From the NCBI GenBank assembly GCA_019747905.1, contig JAIEQG010000074.1, positions 1 to 47,305 of the forward strand: a stretch of 47,305 nt of DNA, given 5' to 3'. Positions 16,532 to 24,747 of this stretch are shown piece by piece. Each line of letters begins with the position of its first letter. The stretch's first letter is position 1. The notes below the pieces were generated by a model, which searched no databases, had not been told where the DNA came from, and was given only the letters and a program-made list of their open reading frames with translations. Origin of the DNA: Burkholderiales bacterium (GTDB lineage Bacteria > Pseudomonadota > Gammaproteobacteria > Burkholderiales > Ga0077523). Made by a program: the position numbers and the translations under genes.

Positions 16532-18453
16532 TGCGTCTCGCCCTGCTACCGCTCCTGCTTGTCGCGGCGTCCGCCTTCGCGGCGCCGGGCGACATGGACT
16601 TTCTCGCCGCCCGCGATGCCTTCGCCAAGGGCAACATCGCGCGCCTGAACGAACTCGCCCCGGAACTGCGCAGCCATCCGCTCGCGCTGTACGTCGAGTA
16701 CTGGCAGCTGCGCTCGCGTCTCACCGACGATCCGCGGGCCGACGTGCGCCAGTTCCTGGAAGTGAACGGCACGCAGCTCCTCGGCAATCGCCTGCGGGCC
16801 GACTGGTTGCGCCAGCTCGCGCGTCAGAAGGACTGGAACGAGTTCCAGAGGGAGTATCCGGCGCTGGTCGATCCCGAGCCCGACCTGCAGTGCCTCGCGC
16901 TGCAGTCCCGCATCGTCACCCGCGACTTCGGTGTGGCGCGTGACGCGAAGTCGCTCTGGCTCTCCGGCCGCGAGCTGCCGGACGCCTGCGGATCGGTGTT
17001 CGACGCCCTGGTCGGGGCCGGCGACATCACCGAGGACGACATCTGGGCCCGGGTGCGGCTGGCGTTCGAGGCCGGCAATGCGACCGTCGCGAAGTCCACC
17101 GCGCAGTACCTCCCGGCCGGGCGCCGGCCGGACCCACGCAGCGTCGACACGGTCGCGCGCAACCCGCAGCGCTACCTGGAAGCCAAGGGCCTCCCCGTCA
17201 AGACGCGCGCGCAGCGGGAAGTCGCACTGTTCGCCCTGGGTCGAACCGCGGCCAACGTGCCCCAGGCAGCGGCGGAGGCGTGGCGGCGCGTGCAGCGCCA
17301 GTTTCCGGAAGACGACCGCGCCTACGGCTGGAGCGTGGCAGCCACCGCCGCCGCCCGGCGTCATCAGTCCGACGCGCTCGACTGGTATCGCGAAGCCGCC
17401 AAGGCCCCATTGAACGACCACCAGCTCGCCTGGAAAACGCGCGCCGCGTTGCGCGCCGGCGACTGGCGCGAGGTGACCTCGGCCATCGAAGCCATGACCA
17501 GCGAAGAGCGCGAAAGGTCGGCCTGGCGTTACTGGCGCGGGCGTGCGCTCGCCGCGCAGGGCCGCGAGTTCGAAGCCAACGCCATCTTCGCGATCCTCGC
17601 GAACGAGCACGGCTTCCACGCCCTCCTCGCTGCCGAGGAACTCGGCGCCTCGCTGACGGCGCCGCGTCAGAACTACAAGCCGCTGGAGGGCGAAGTCGGT
17701 GCCATGGCGAATCACGCCGGCCTGCAGCGTGCGCTGGCGTTCTACCGCCTCGGCCTGCGCTTCGAGGGCAATCTCGAATGGCTCTGGTCGATTCGCGGCA
17801 TGGAGGACACCCTGCTCCTCGCCTCCGCCGAGCTGGCCCGGCGCGAAGGCTGGTACGAACGAGCCATCGCCACCGCCGAGCGTGCCGAAGGGCTCGTCAA
17901 CATGGAACTGCGGTATCCGACACCCTACGCCGAACTGATCCGTGCGTCGGCTCGCGAGGTGGACATCGACGAGGCCTGGGTCTACGGACTGGTGCGCCAG
18001 GAGAGCCGCTTCGTGCCCACGGCGCGCTCCACGGCCGGCGCCTCGGGCCTGATGCAACTGATGCCGGCCACGGCCAAATGGATCGCGGGCCGGCTGGGCC
18101 TCAAGGATTGGCGCCCGGCGCTGGACGAGGCTTTGCACGCGAACGTGAACTTCGGTTCGTATTACCTGAAGGAACTCCTCACCAAGTTCGAGGGCAGCGC
18201 GGTGCTGGCCTCGGCCGCGTACAACGCCGGCCCGCGCCGGGCGCAGGAGTGGCGCGCACCGGGTGCCATGGAAGCCGCCATCTACATCGATACCATTCCG
18301 TTCACCGAAACGCGCGACTACGTGCGCAAGGTGATGGCCAACGCCGTGCAATATGCGCGTGTCCTCGGCAATCCGCAGGACAACCTCAAGTCGCGCCTGG
18401 GAACCATTCCGCCAATCAAGGGCGACCTCAAGCTCGGTGCGCAGGAACCCTGA
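16531..18453 (+). CDS. slt: Soluble lytic murein transglycosylase
   Basis: Slt70-type enzymes cleave peptidoglycan glycan strands in the periplasm, forming 1,6-anhydromuropeptides. The protein has 640 residues with a signal peptide (MRLALLPLLLVAASAFAA). It then has a long superhelical alpha-repeat region. The C-terminal SLT domain (about residues 480-600) has the catalytic Glu in LVRQESRF, followed by GASGLMQLMPATAKWI and the AAYNAGP motif. The start overlaps the ilvA stop by one base. In many betaproteobacteria slt precedes an NDUFA9-like gene and cca, as here. Confidence 0.94.
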   Translation: MRLALLPLLLVAASAFAAPGDMDFLAARDAFAKGNIARLNELAPELRSHPLALYVEYWQLRSRLTDDPRADVRQFLEVNGTQLLGNRLRADWLRQLARQKDWNEFQREYPALVDPEPDLQCLALQSRIVTRDFGVARDAKSLWLSGRELPDACGSVFDALVGAGDITEDDIWARVRLAFEAGNATVAKSTAQYLPAGRRPDPRSVDTVARNPQRYLEAKGLPVKTRAQREVALFALGRTAANVPQAAAEAWRRVQRQFPEDDRAYGWSVAATAAARRHQSDALDWYREAAKAPLNDHQLAWKTRAALRAGDWREVTSAIEAMTSEERERSAWRYWRGRALAAQGREFEANAIFAILANEHGFHALLAAEELGASLTAPRQNYKPLEGEVGAMANHAGLQRALAFYRLGLRFEGNLEWLWSIRGMEDTLLLASAELARREGWYERAIATAERAEGLVNMELRYPTPYAELIRASAREVDIDEAWVYGLVRQESRFVPTARSTAGASGLMQLMPATAKWIAGRLGLKDWRPALDEALHANVNFGSYYLKELLTKFEGSAVLASAAYNAGPRRAQEWRAPGAMEAAIYIDTIPFTETRDYVRKVMANAVQYARVLGNPQDNLKSRLGTIPPIKGDLKLGAQEP

Positions 18454-18461
18454 AGGGTAAG

Positions 18462-18677
18462 GTGGTCCCCCCCGAAGGGCCTGCGGCCCTTCCCCCCAGG
18501 GGGCCAGCCCGCTTGGGGCGGCCCGGCGCGGGCTGTGGTCCCCCCCGATGGGCCTGCGGCCCTTCCCCCCAGGGGGCCAGCCCGCTTGGGACGGCCCGGC
18601 GCGGGCTGTGGTCCCCCCCCGAAGGGCCTGCTGCACTTTCCCCCAGGGGGCCAGCCCGCTTGGGACGGCCCGGCGCG
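18462..18677 (+). repeat. Type A element, three tandem 73-bp copies
   Basis: Units start at 18462, 18535 and 18608 with GTGGTCCCCCC; the first two are exactly 73 bp and the third is about 70 bp. Each contains GGCCTGCGGCC, CCCCCCAGGGGGCCAGCCC and TTGGG(G/A)CGGCCCGGCGCG, which allows several hairpins. The array starts 8 bp after the slt stop and fills the gap before the NDUFA9-like gene. Units differ by only a few bases, which implies recent duplication. Confidence 0.92.
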
Positions 18678-18747
18678 AAAAATTGCGCTGCAGCAACGTT
18701 CCCGTGACAATGTTTCGCTGAACACTCCGATCCCAGATCCCGACTCC

Positions 18748-19698
18748 ATGACTCATCGAAACATCCTGGTCATCGGCGGCTCCGGATTTCTCGGCAGCCA
18801 CGTGGCGCGCAAGCTCGTCGCGGCGGGTGCCTTCGTCCGCGTACCCACCCGCAATCGCGAGCGGGTGAAAGCCGAGCTGATCCTCCTGCCGACGGTCGAC
18901 GTGGTGCGCGCCGACGTGCACGACGCCGGGACATTGCGCTCGCTCATGGCAGACACCGACGCCGTGATCAATCTCGTCGGCGTACTGGACGGCCGCGCCG
19001 GCGGCTTCCAGCGCAACCACGTCGAGTTGCCGATGCGCATCGTGGCCGCGTGCCGCGATGCCGGAGTGAAGCGCTTGATGCACGTGAGTTCCCTCGGTGC
19101 GACGGCCGACGCCCCCAGCGAGTATCAGCGCACCAAGGCACAGGGCGAAGCCGAGATCGCCGGAGCGGCGCGGTACGGCATCGCGACGACCATCTTCCGG
19201 CCCTCGGTCATCTTCGGACGCGGCGACAGCTTCCTCAGCCTGTTCGCGCAACTCGCACGAATGTTCCCGGTGCTGCCGCTCGGCTGTGCGGGTGCCCGCT
19301 TCCAGCCGGTGTACGTGGACGACGTGGCGCGCGCGATCGTCGCGAGCCTCGACGATCCCGATACGTTCGGCCAGCGCTACGAGCTGTGCGGCCCCACTGT
19401 CTACACGCTGCGAGAACTGGTGACATACGTCTGTGCCGCACTCGGCGTGGATCGCACCATCGTCGATCTGCCCGATTCCCTCGCGTGGCTTCAGGCGACC
19501 GTGCTGGAGCATCTGCCGGGCCGCCTCATGACGCGCGACAACGTGCTGTCCATGAAGGTCGACAACGTCTGCGCCTGCGCCTTTCCGGACCGATTCGGCT
19601 TCGCACCGACGGCACTCGAAACGATCGCCCCCACCTATCTTGCCGAACGCACGCCGCGCTCGCGCTACCGAGGATTCCGCTACCGTGCAGGCCGTTAG
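18748..19698 (+). CDS. Complex I NDUFA9 subunit-family NAD(P)-binding protein
   Basis: This is an atypical short-chain dehydrogenase/reductase of 316 residues. The N-terminal Rossmann loop is VIGGSGFLGSHVARKL (GxxGxxG). It is followed by INLVGVLDGRAGGFQ, HVSSLGATADAPSEYQRTK with a reduced YxxxK region, and FRPSVIFGRGDSFL. This set is typical of the bacterial NDUFA9/NAD-dependent epimerase-like group. Its role in bacteria is not settled: quinone-related or complex I-associated functions are suggested by homology only. The ATG at 18748 was chosen because it starts the Rossmann fold; the frame upstream runs through the repeats. A GST and cca follow closely on the same strand. Confidence 0.88.
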   Translation: MTHRNILVIGGSGFLGSHVARKLVAAGAFVRVPTRNRERVKAELILLPTVDVVRADVHDAGTLRSLMADTDAVINLVGVLDGRAGGFQRNHVELPMRIVAACRDAGVKRLMHVSSLGATADAPSEYQRTKAQGEAEIAGAARYGIATTIFRPSVIFGRGDSFLSLFAQLARMFPVLPLGCAGARFQPVYVDDVARAIVASLDDPDTFGQRYELCGPTVYTLRELVTYVCAALGVDRTIVDLPDSLAWLQATVLEHLPGRLMTRDNVLSMKVDNVCACAFPDRFGFAPTALETIAPTYLAERTPRSRYRGFRYRAGR

Positions 19699-19712
19699 GC
19701 CGCGAGAACCCC

Positions 19713-20366
19713 ATGGCAAACTACACCTTGGTCATCGGCAACAAGAAGTACTCGTCGTGGTCGCTGCGCCCCTGGCTGCTGCTGGTGCACGGCGGCATTG
19801 CGTTCGACGAGGTCCGCATCGCGTTGCGCAAGCCGGACACAGCCGATCGGATTCGCGAGCACTCGCCCTCCGGCCGCGTACCGGTGCTGCACGCAGGCAA
19901 ACTCACGATCTGGGATTCGCTGGCGATCGCCGAGTTTCTCGCCGAGCGCCATCCCAACAGCGTCCGGTGGCCTGCAGATCTCGAAGTGCGCGCACGCGCC
20001 CGTTCCGTCAGCGCCGAAATGCATTCCGGATTCTCGGCGCTGCGGCAGAACATGCCGATGCACTGCGACGCGTACTACCCCGGCGCCGGTCGCACGCCGG
20101 AAGTGCTGGCTGACATCGCACGCATCACCGAAATGTGGAACGACTGCCGCGCCCGCTTCGGTGCGGGCGGTCCGTTCCTGTTCGGCGCCTTCTCCATCGC
20201 CGATGCGATGTATGCGCCTGTCGTGTTCCGCTTCCGCACCTACGGTGTCGAACTCGACGCCGTCTGCCGTGCTTACGTCGATACCATGACCGCGCTGCCG
20301 GCGATGCAACGCTGGCTCGCCGAAGCAACCGCCGAAATCGATACCATCGCCGAATACGAGCCGTGA
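19713..20366 (+). CDS. Glutathione S-transferase family protein
   Basis: This 217-residue cytosolic protein has a thioredoxin-like N-terminal domain (YTLVIGNKKYSSWSLRPWL). It contains the glutathione-binding segment SGRVPVLHAGKLTIWDSLAI, with the cis-Pro and the Ser of the D/E-S pair. The C-terminal helical domain includes FGAFSIADAMYAPV, the N-capping box. The KYSSWSLRPWL motif places it with the beta/zeta-like GST group common in proteobacteria. It may act in conjugation or peroxide detoxification, but the substrate is not predictable. The ATG at 19713 lies 15 bp after the NDUFA9-like stop, and the stop overlaps the cca GTG by 4 bp. The three genes are therefore probably co-transcribed. Confidence 0.9.
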   Translation: MANYTLVIGNKKYSSWSLRPWLLLVHGGIAFDEVRIALRKPDTADRIREHSPSGRVPVLHAGKLTIWDSLAIAEFLAERHPNSVRWPADLEVRARARSVSAEMHSGFSALRQNMPMHCDAYYPGAGRTPEVLADIARITEMWNDCRARFGAGGPFLFGAFSIADAMYAPVVFRFRTYGVELDAVCRAYVDTMTALPAMQRWLAEATAEIDTIAEYEP

Positions 20367-21508
20367 AGGTGTATCGCGTCGGCGGCTCGGTCCGCGACGA
20401 ACTGCTCGGTCTTGGCGTCAAGGACCACGATCATGTCGTGGTCGGCGCCACGGTGGAGGACATGGAGCGCCTGGGGTTCCGGCCGGTGGGCAAGGATTTC
20501 CCGGTGTTCCTGCATCCCGTGACACACGAGGAATACGCACTCGCCCGCACCGAGCGCAAGACCGCACGGGGCTACAAGGGCTTCACCGTATACGCCACGC
20601 CCGAAGTGACTCTCGAGGAGGATCTCGCACGGCGCGACCTCACGATCAACGCGATCGCTCGCGACGAGCACGGCGTGCTGATCGATCCGTTCGACGGTGC
20701 GGGCGACATCGAGCGCGGGGTGCTGCGGCACGTCGGGCCCGCCTTCATCGAGGATCCGGTGCGCATCCTGCGGGTCGCGCGCTTCGCTGCCCGTTTCGGT
20801 TTTGCCGTGGCCCCCGAGACCTTCGAGCTGATGGGCCACATGGTTGCCGAGGGCGAAGCCGATCATCTGGTGCCGGAGCGCGTCTGGCAGGAACTCGCGA
20901 AGGGCTTGATGGAAACGCATCCGTCGCGCATGTTCGAGATCCTGCGTGAATGTGGCGCGCTGGCACGGATACTCCCCGAAGTGGACCGTCTTCTGAGCGA
21001 AGCACCGAGGGAACGCCTGGCGGCACTCGACCGCGCCGCTGCCCGCGCTCGCGCGCTCGAGGTGCGCTACGGGGTTCTGTTCCTCGATGCAGATGCGCCC
21101 GCGACGGCCGTGCAGCTTGCGCGGGAAGCCTCCGAGCGTTTGCGCGCACCAGGCGAATGCCGCGATCTGGCAGTGCTCGCAGCCGAGCTGTACCCGGACG
21201 TGTGCCACGGGCTCGAACTCGACGCCACGGTCATCGTCGACCTGTTGCAGCGAAGCGACGCGTTCCGACGTCCCGAGCGTTTCGCACGCTTGCTGGAAGC
21301 CTGCGAAGCCGGAGCCTGCGACGGCACCGGCGCTGATTTCCCGCAGGGAGCCCGGCTGCTCAAGGCCCTCGACATGGCGCGCGGCGTCGATGCCGGCAGC
21401 ATTGCGGCGCAGCCGGATCCGCGACCGATCGCGGAACGCATACGCGCGGCCCGCATCGAAGCCTTGGAGGCCGCATCGGGTCAACCGCATCGTCGAGGGC
21501 CGCGTTAG
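20363..21508 (+). CDS. cca: CCA tRNA nucleotidyltransferase, degenerate HD region
   Basis: Cca adds or repairs the 3' CCA of tRNAs. It begins at GTG 20363 (VKVYRVGGSVRDELLG) and has 381 residues. Motifs: the nucleotidyltransferase core GGSVRDELLG, then DHDHVVVGAT with the metal-binding acidic residues (DxD-type), RRDLTINAIA, DPFDGAGDIERGVLRHV and EDPVRILRVARFAARF. In many proteobacterial Cca proteins the C-terminal half carries an HD phosphohydrolase domain, with a HxxxH..HDLGK pattern. Here the equivalent stretch reads RYGVLFLDADA and has no HD dyad, so that activity has probably been lost. The 4-bp overlap with the upstream GST indicates coupling. Confidence 0.93.
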   Translation: MKVYRVGGSVRDELLGLGVKDHDHVVVGATVEDMERLGFRPVGKDFPVFLHPVTHEEYALARTERKTARGYKGFTVYATPEVTLEEDLARRDLTINAIARDEHGVLIDPFDGAGDIERGVLRHVGPAFIEDPVRILRVARFAARFGFAVAPETFELMGHMVAEGEADHLVPERVWQELAKGLMETHPSRMFEILRECGALARILPEVDRLLSEAPRERLAALDRAAARARALEVRYGVLFLDADAPATAVQLAREASERLRAPGECRDLAVLAAELYPDVCHGLELDATVIVDLLQRSDAFRRPERFARLLEACEAGACDGTGADFPQGARLLKALDMARGVDAGSIAAQPDPRPIAERIRAARIEALEAASGQPHRRGPR

Positions 21509-21576
21509 CAGGGCGTGCCGCTTGTCATCTACGGCCTTACCGGGCCGAGTTCCCAACCCCCACAAGGAGTCCATGC

Positions 21577-22029
21577 ATGAAGAAGACCGCACTTATCGCA
21601 GCCCTCGGCGCTGCATTCACCTTCGGCGCCGCGACCGTATCCGCCGATCACCACGGCGAGAAGCTCGGAGATGCCTTCAAGAAAGCCGACAAGGACAACG
21701 ACGGTTCGCTCACCAAGGAAGAAGCGAAACCGCTGAAGGGTGTGTCCAAGCACTTCGATGCGATCGACTTCGACAAGAGCGGCACGGTCACCATGGACGA
21801 GATCACCTCGCACCTCACCAGCATGCAGAAGGCCATTCTGGCCAAGGGTGAGGCACGGTTCAAGGCTGCCGACAAGGACAATGACGGCACTCTGGACAAG
21901 GAGGAAGCCAAGTCGCTGCCGAAGGTGTCCAAGAACTTCGACGCGATCGACACCGACAAGGACGGTACCGTTTCCCTCGAAGAGATCGCCGCGTTCATGA
22001 AATCGAAGAAGCAGGACAAGAAGAAATAG
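21577..22029 (+). CDS. Secreted EF-hand calcium-binding protein
   Basis: This is a 150-residue protein with a Sec signal peptide (MKKTALIAALGAAFTFGA, predicted cleavage after VSA). Four EF-hand loops follow: DKDNDGSLTKEE, DFDKSGTVTMDE, DKDNDGTLDKEE and DTDKDGTVSLEE. Each has acidic residues at positions 1, 3, 5 and 12 and Gly at 6, so all should bind Ca2+. The arrangement is an internal duplication of a two-hand module (hands 1 and 3 are near identical). The ribosome binding site AAGGAG is strong and a clean terminator follows. Its role could be calcium buffering or sensing in the periplasm; no partner is evident. Confidence 0.88.
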   Translation: MKKTALIAALGAAFTFGAATVSADHHGEKLGDAFKKADKDNDGSLTKEEAKPLKGVSKHFDAIDFDKSGTVTMDEITSHLTSMQKAILAKGEARFKAADKDNDGTLDKEEAKSLPKVSKNFDAIDTDKDGTVSLEEIAAFMKSKKQDKKK

Positions 22030-22049
22030 CACTGCCACTGCATCCGTGG

Positions 22050-22084
22050 AACGGGCGGGCCCCATGGGCCCGCCCGTTTCGTTT
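22050..22084 (+). terminator. Rho-independent terminator after the EF-hand gene
   Basis: AACGGGCGGGCC (from 22050) pairs with GGCCCGCCCGTT ending at 22078, giving a 12-bp GC-rich stem around CCATG, followed by TTCGTTTC. It begins about 20 bp after the EF-hand stop. Confidence 0.8.
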
Positions 22085-22131
22085 CATGGACGTCCCGTAG
22101 AATCGAGCGTTTTGATCCGCCGGAGGCGTCG

Positions 22132-22755
22132 ATGATTGATCTGTACACGTGGGGAACACCCAACGGCCGCAAGGTTTCCATCATGCTGGAGGAGTGCGCA
22201 CTGCCCTACCGTTCGCACCCGATCGACATCGGCAAGGGGCAGCAACACGAGCCGGCGTTCGTGGCGATCAATCCGAACAGCAAGATCCCCGCGATCGTCG
22301 ACCCCGACGGGCCCGGCGGCAAGCCATTCACGCTGTTCGAGTCCGGCGCGATCCTGCTCTATCTCGCGAAGAAGACCGGGCGGTTCCTGCCGCTCGACGA
22401 GCGCCGCCAGTTCGAGACGCTGCAATGGCTCATGTTCCAGATGGGAGGTGTCGGCCCGATGTTCGGCCAGGCGCACCATTTCCTGCGTGCCGCGTCCGAA
22501 GCGGTGCCCTATGCCACCGAGCGCTACGTGAAGGAAAGCAGGCGTCTGTACGGCGTCCTGGACAGTCACCTGAAGCACCACGATTACCTGGCCGACGAGT
22601 ACTCCGTGGCCGACATCGCGACCTATCCGTGGGTTGCGCGGCACGAATGGCACAAGGTGGATCTCGCTGATTTCCCACAGGTAAAGCGCTGGTTCGAGGC
22701 GATCAAGGCACGCCCCGCCGTGGTTCGCGGGATGCAGGTGCCGTTCCTCAACTGA
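22132..22755 (+). CDS. Glutathione S-transferase, YghU/YfcG (Nu-class)-like
   Basis: This is a 207-residue thioredoxin-fold GST. The start MIDLYTWGTPNGRKVSIMLEE has the TPNGRK segment typical of YfcG/YghU disulfide-bond oxidoreductases, which use bound glutathione without a catalytic Cys. NPNSKIPAIVDPD and FESGAILLYLAKKTG supply the glutathione site. WLMFQMGGVGPMFGQ is the hallmark start of the helical domain in this subgroup. The probable function is reduction of disulfides or peroxides with glutathione. The gene stands alone between the terminator at 22050 and the kinase gene; the ATG has CCGGAGG upstream. Confidence 0.92.
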   Translation: MIDLYTWGTPNGRKVSIMLEECALPYRSHPIDIGKGQQHEPAFVAINPNSKIPAIVDPDGPGGKPFTLFESGAILLYLAKKTGRFLPLDERRQFETLQWLMFQMGGVGPMFGQAHHFLRAASEAVPYATERYVKESRRLYGVLDSHLKHHDYLADEYSVADIATYPWVARHEWHKVDLADFPQVKRWFEAIKARPAVVRGMQVPFLN

Positions 22756-22863
22756 CGGCCTGGGGCCGGCTCAAGTTCGGTTGCGCGGGGCCGATATTCA
22801 TAGGCCGCATTGCCCGAAGGCCGGGACGCCTCCCGTCCCCCCAAGAGCCGCTGTTTCGAACGA

Positions 22864-24174
22864 ATGACCGCCAGCCTCCCTGAGAAGATCGGCAAGTATC
22901 GCGTGCTCTCCGAGCTGGGCCGCGGCGCCACCAGCCGGGTGTTCCTCGCGGAGGACCCGTTCCTCGAGCGCAAGGTGGCGATCAAGGTCATCAAGGACGA
23001 TGCGCCCACCGATACGTACATGCGGCGCCGCTTCCAGCGCGTCTTCATGAACGAGGCGGCGCTGACCGGCAAGTTGGAGCATCCGCACATCATCGCGATC
23101 TACGACGCGGTGACCGAGGAGGACGAGGACAGCTACCTCGTCATGGAATACGTCGATGGCCAGACTCTCGAGCACTACTGCACGCCGGAGGCGCTGCTGC
23201 CGCTCGAGCGCATCGTGGAGATCCTGTTCAAGGCGAGCCTGGCACTCGACTACGCCTATCGCCACGGCGTGATCCACTGTGACATCAAGCCTGCGAACAT
23301 CATGTTGTCCGGCGAAACCGACATCAAGGTGACCGACTTCGGCGCGGCCTTCTACGACGCGGCCGATCACACGTATCTCACCGGCGTGGGTTCGCCCGCC
23401 TACATGTCGCCGGAGCAGGTGCTGGAAAAGCAACTCAACCACCAGACCGACATCTATTCGCTCGGCGTGGTGCTGTACCAGCTCATCAGCGGCAAGCTGC
23501 CCTTCCAGGGGTCCAACCGCGGCAGCCTGCTCTACCAGATCCTCAACATCGAAGCGGTCGCCCCTTCGGTGCATCGCTGGGGCGTGCCGCCGGAACTCGA
23601 TCGCATCGTGCTGCGTGCGCTCGCCAAACCGCTCGCCGACCGCTACCCGAGCTGGGTGGAACTGTCGCGCGATCTGGCGCACGTCTTCAAGCATCTCACG
23701 CTGCCCGAGGAGTCGGTGTCGGACACGGAGAAGTTCACCGCGGTGCGCGCCTTGTCGTTCTTCCAGGATTTTCGTGACATGGAGATCTGGGAAACGCTGC
23801 GACTCGGACTCTGGCATCGATACTCCGGCGGCGAAACCATTCTGCGCGAAGGCGAACAGGGCGACGGCTTCTTCATCGTGACTGCCGGCGAGGTGCGAGT
23901 CTCACGCAGCGGCAAGGTGCTCGACATGCTCAAGGCGGGCCATTGCTTCGGCGAGATCCTCTACTTCCATGAAACGCAGGCCACGCGCACGACGACCATC
24001 ATCACGCACACGCCTTGCGTGGTGCTCGAGGTCAAGGCACGCAGCCTGCGAGAGGCCTCCGACGGTCTGCAGATGCAGTTCAACCGCTCGTTCATGGGCG
24101 TGCTGGTCAAGCGACTCGACCAGCGCGAGACGCGGCTGGTCGCACAAGCCGGAAACGCTCAGGCTGGCGCCTGA
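22864..24174 (+). CDS. Ser/Thr protein kinase with C-terminal cyclic-nucleotide-binding domain (non-RD)
   Basis: This 436-residue cytoplasmic protein has two domains. The Hanks-type kinase (about residues 10-270) shows the P-loop LGRGATSRVF, the VAIKVIK lysine, the catalytic loop HGVIHCDIKPANIM, the metal site TDFGAA and the APE-like SPAYMSPEQ. The catalytic loop has Cys in place of the usual Arg before Asp, so this is a non-RD kinase, a type often not controlled by activation-loop phosphorylation. The cNMP-binding domain (about 310-420) has GETILREGEQGDGFFIV and the phosphate-binding cassette FGEILYFHETQATRTTTI. A paralogue of the same layout is at 38363-39658, but with an RD loop. Targets and ligand are unknown. 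Confidence 0.93.
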   Translation: MTASLPEKIGKYRVLSELGRGATSRVFLAEDPFLERKVAIKVIKDDAPTDTYMRRRFQRVFMNEAALTGKLEHPHIIAIYDAVTEEDEDSYLVMEYVDGQTLEHYCTPEALLPLERIVEILFKASLALDYAYRHGVIHCDIKPANIMLSGETDIKVTDFGAAFYDAADHTYLTGVGSPAYMSPEQVLEKQLNHQTDIYSLGVVLYQLISGKLPFQGSNRGSLLYQILNIEAVAPSVHRWGVPPELDRIVLRALAKPLADRYPSWVELSRDLAHVFKHLTLPEESVSDTEKFTAVRALSFFQDFRDMEIWETLRLGLWHRYSGGETILREGEQGDGFFIVTAGEVRVSRSGKVLDMLKAGHCFGEILYFHETQATRTTTIITHTPCVVLEVKARSLREASDGLQMQFNRSFMGVLVKRLDQRETRLVAQAGNAQAGA

Positions 24175-24183
24175 GCGTTGTTC

Positions 24184-24204
24184 GAGGTCGGCTGCGCCGA
24201 CCTC
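24184..24204 (+). terminator. Hairpin after the kinase gene, terminator uncertain
   Basis: GAGGTCGG-CTGCG-CCGACCTC is a perfect 8-bp stem 10 bp after the kinase stop. No T-run follows, so it may be a processing or stability element rather than a rho-independent terminator. The rest of the gap to 24309 is C/G-rich (CCCCTCATCCCCCATCCCC) and contains a second small inverted repeat, CCCCTTCTCC..GGAGAAGGGG. Confidence 0.35.
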
Positions 24205-24308
24205 TGCGAGGTGCAATGTGACTCCCCCTCATCCCCCATCCCCTTCTCCACCAGGGAGAAGGGGAGCTTCAGCACCTGTCCCTGGAGTGAGGGTGGCTTC
24301 GGTTCGCG

Positions 24309-24737
24309 TTACTTCAAAAGTACAACGGGTACTTCAGCGATGTGCAGCACCTTGGCTGCCACGGAACCGAGCAGCATGCCGGACACCGCGCCCAAGCCAC
24401 GCGTGCCCATGACGATCTGAGCGCAACCCTTCTCTTTCGCCACGCGGGCGATGGTCTGGGCCACGTCGCCCACCAGGATGCGATGCTCGGCGAGCATGCC
24501 GGCGGCAGCGAGCAGGTCGCGGGCTGAAGCGAGCGCCGCCTCGCCCTCCTCGCGGTAGTAGTTCTCGATCTGATCGGGCGACAGGAATGTCTTCACGGCC
24601 CCCGACACGACGGGCGCCTGCACGTTGATGAGCACGGCGGAGAGCGGATCGCGATAGATGTCCTTCTCCGCGATCACGTGCCGGACCGCCCGCAGCGAGT
24701 TCTCGGAACCGTCGACAGCGATCAGGATCTTGCGCAT
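24309..24737 (-). CDS. Universal stress protein, UspA family
   Basis: This is a 142-residue single-domain Usp protein. It begins MRKILIAVDGSENSLRAV with the conserved Asp of the ATP-binding fold. It ends with MGTRGLGAVSGMLLGSVA, matching the G-2x-G-9x-G(S/T) nucleotide-binding motif, then AEVPVVLLK. An ATP-binding Usp is therefore likely. It lies 10 bp downstream of sucD on the same strand and could be co-transcribed with sucCD. The precise stress role is not predictable. Confidence 0.92.
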   Translation of the reverse strand: MRKILIAVDGSENSLRAVRHVIAEKDIYRDPLSAVLINVQAPVVSGAVKTFLSPDQIENYYREEGEAALASARDLLAAAGMLAEHRILVGDVAQTIARVAKEKGCAQIVMGTRGLGAVSGMLLGSVAAKVLHIAEVPVVLLK

Positions 24738-24747
24738 GGTGTTCGGC

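Noticed and set aside
18462..18677. CRISPR-like repeat
   Set aside because: These are uninterrupted 73-bp tandem units without spacers. The same sequence recurs singly elsewhere, so it is an interspersed element.
16546..19719. Minus-strand open frame of 1057 codons
   Set aside because: It is antisense to slt, the repeats and the NDUFA9-like gene, all with clear family motifs. Long open antisense frames are expected at this GC content, and its translation shows no recognisable domain and odd composition (many His, Arg, Gly).
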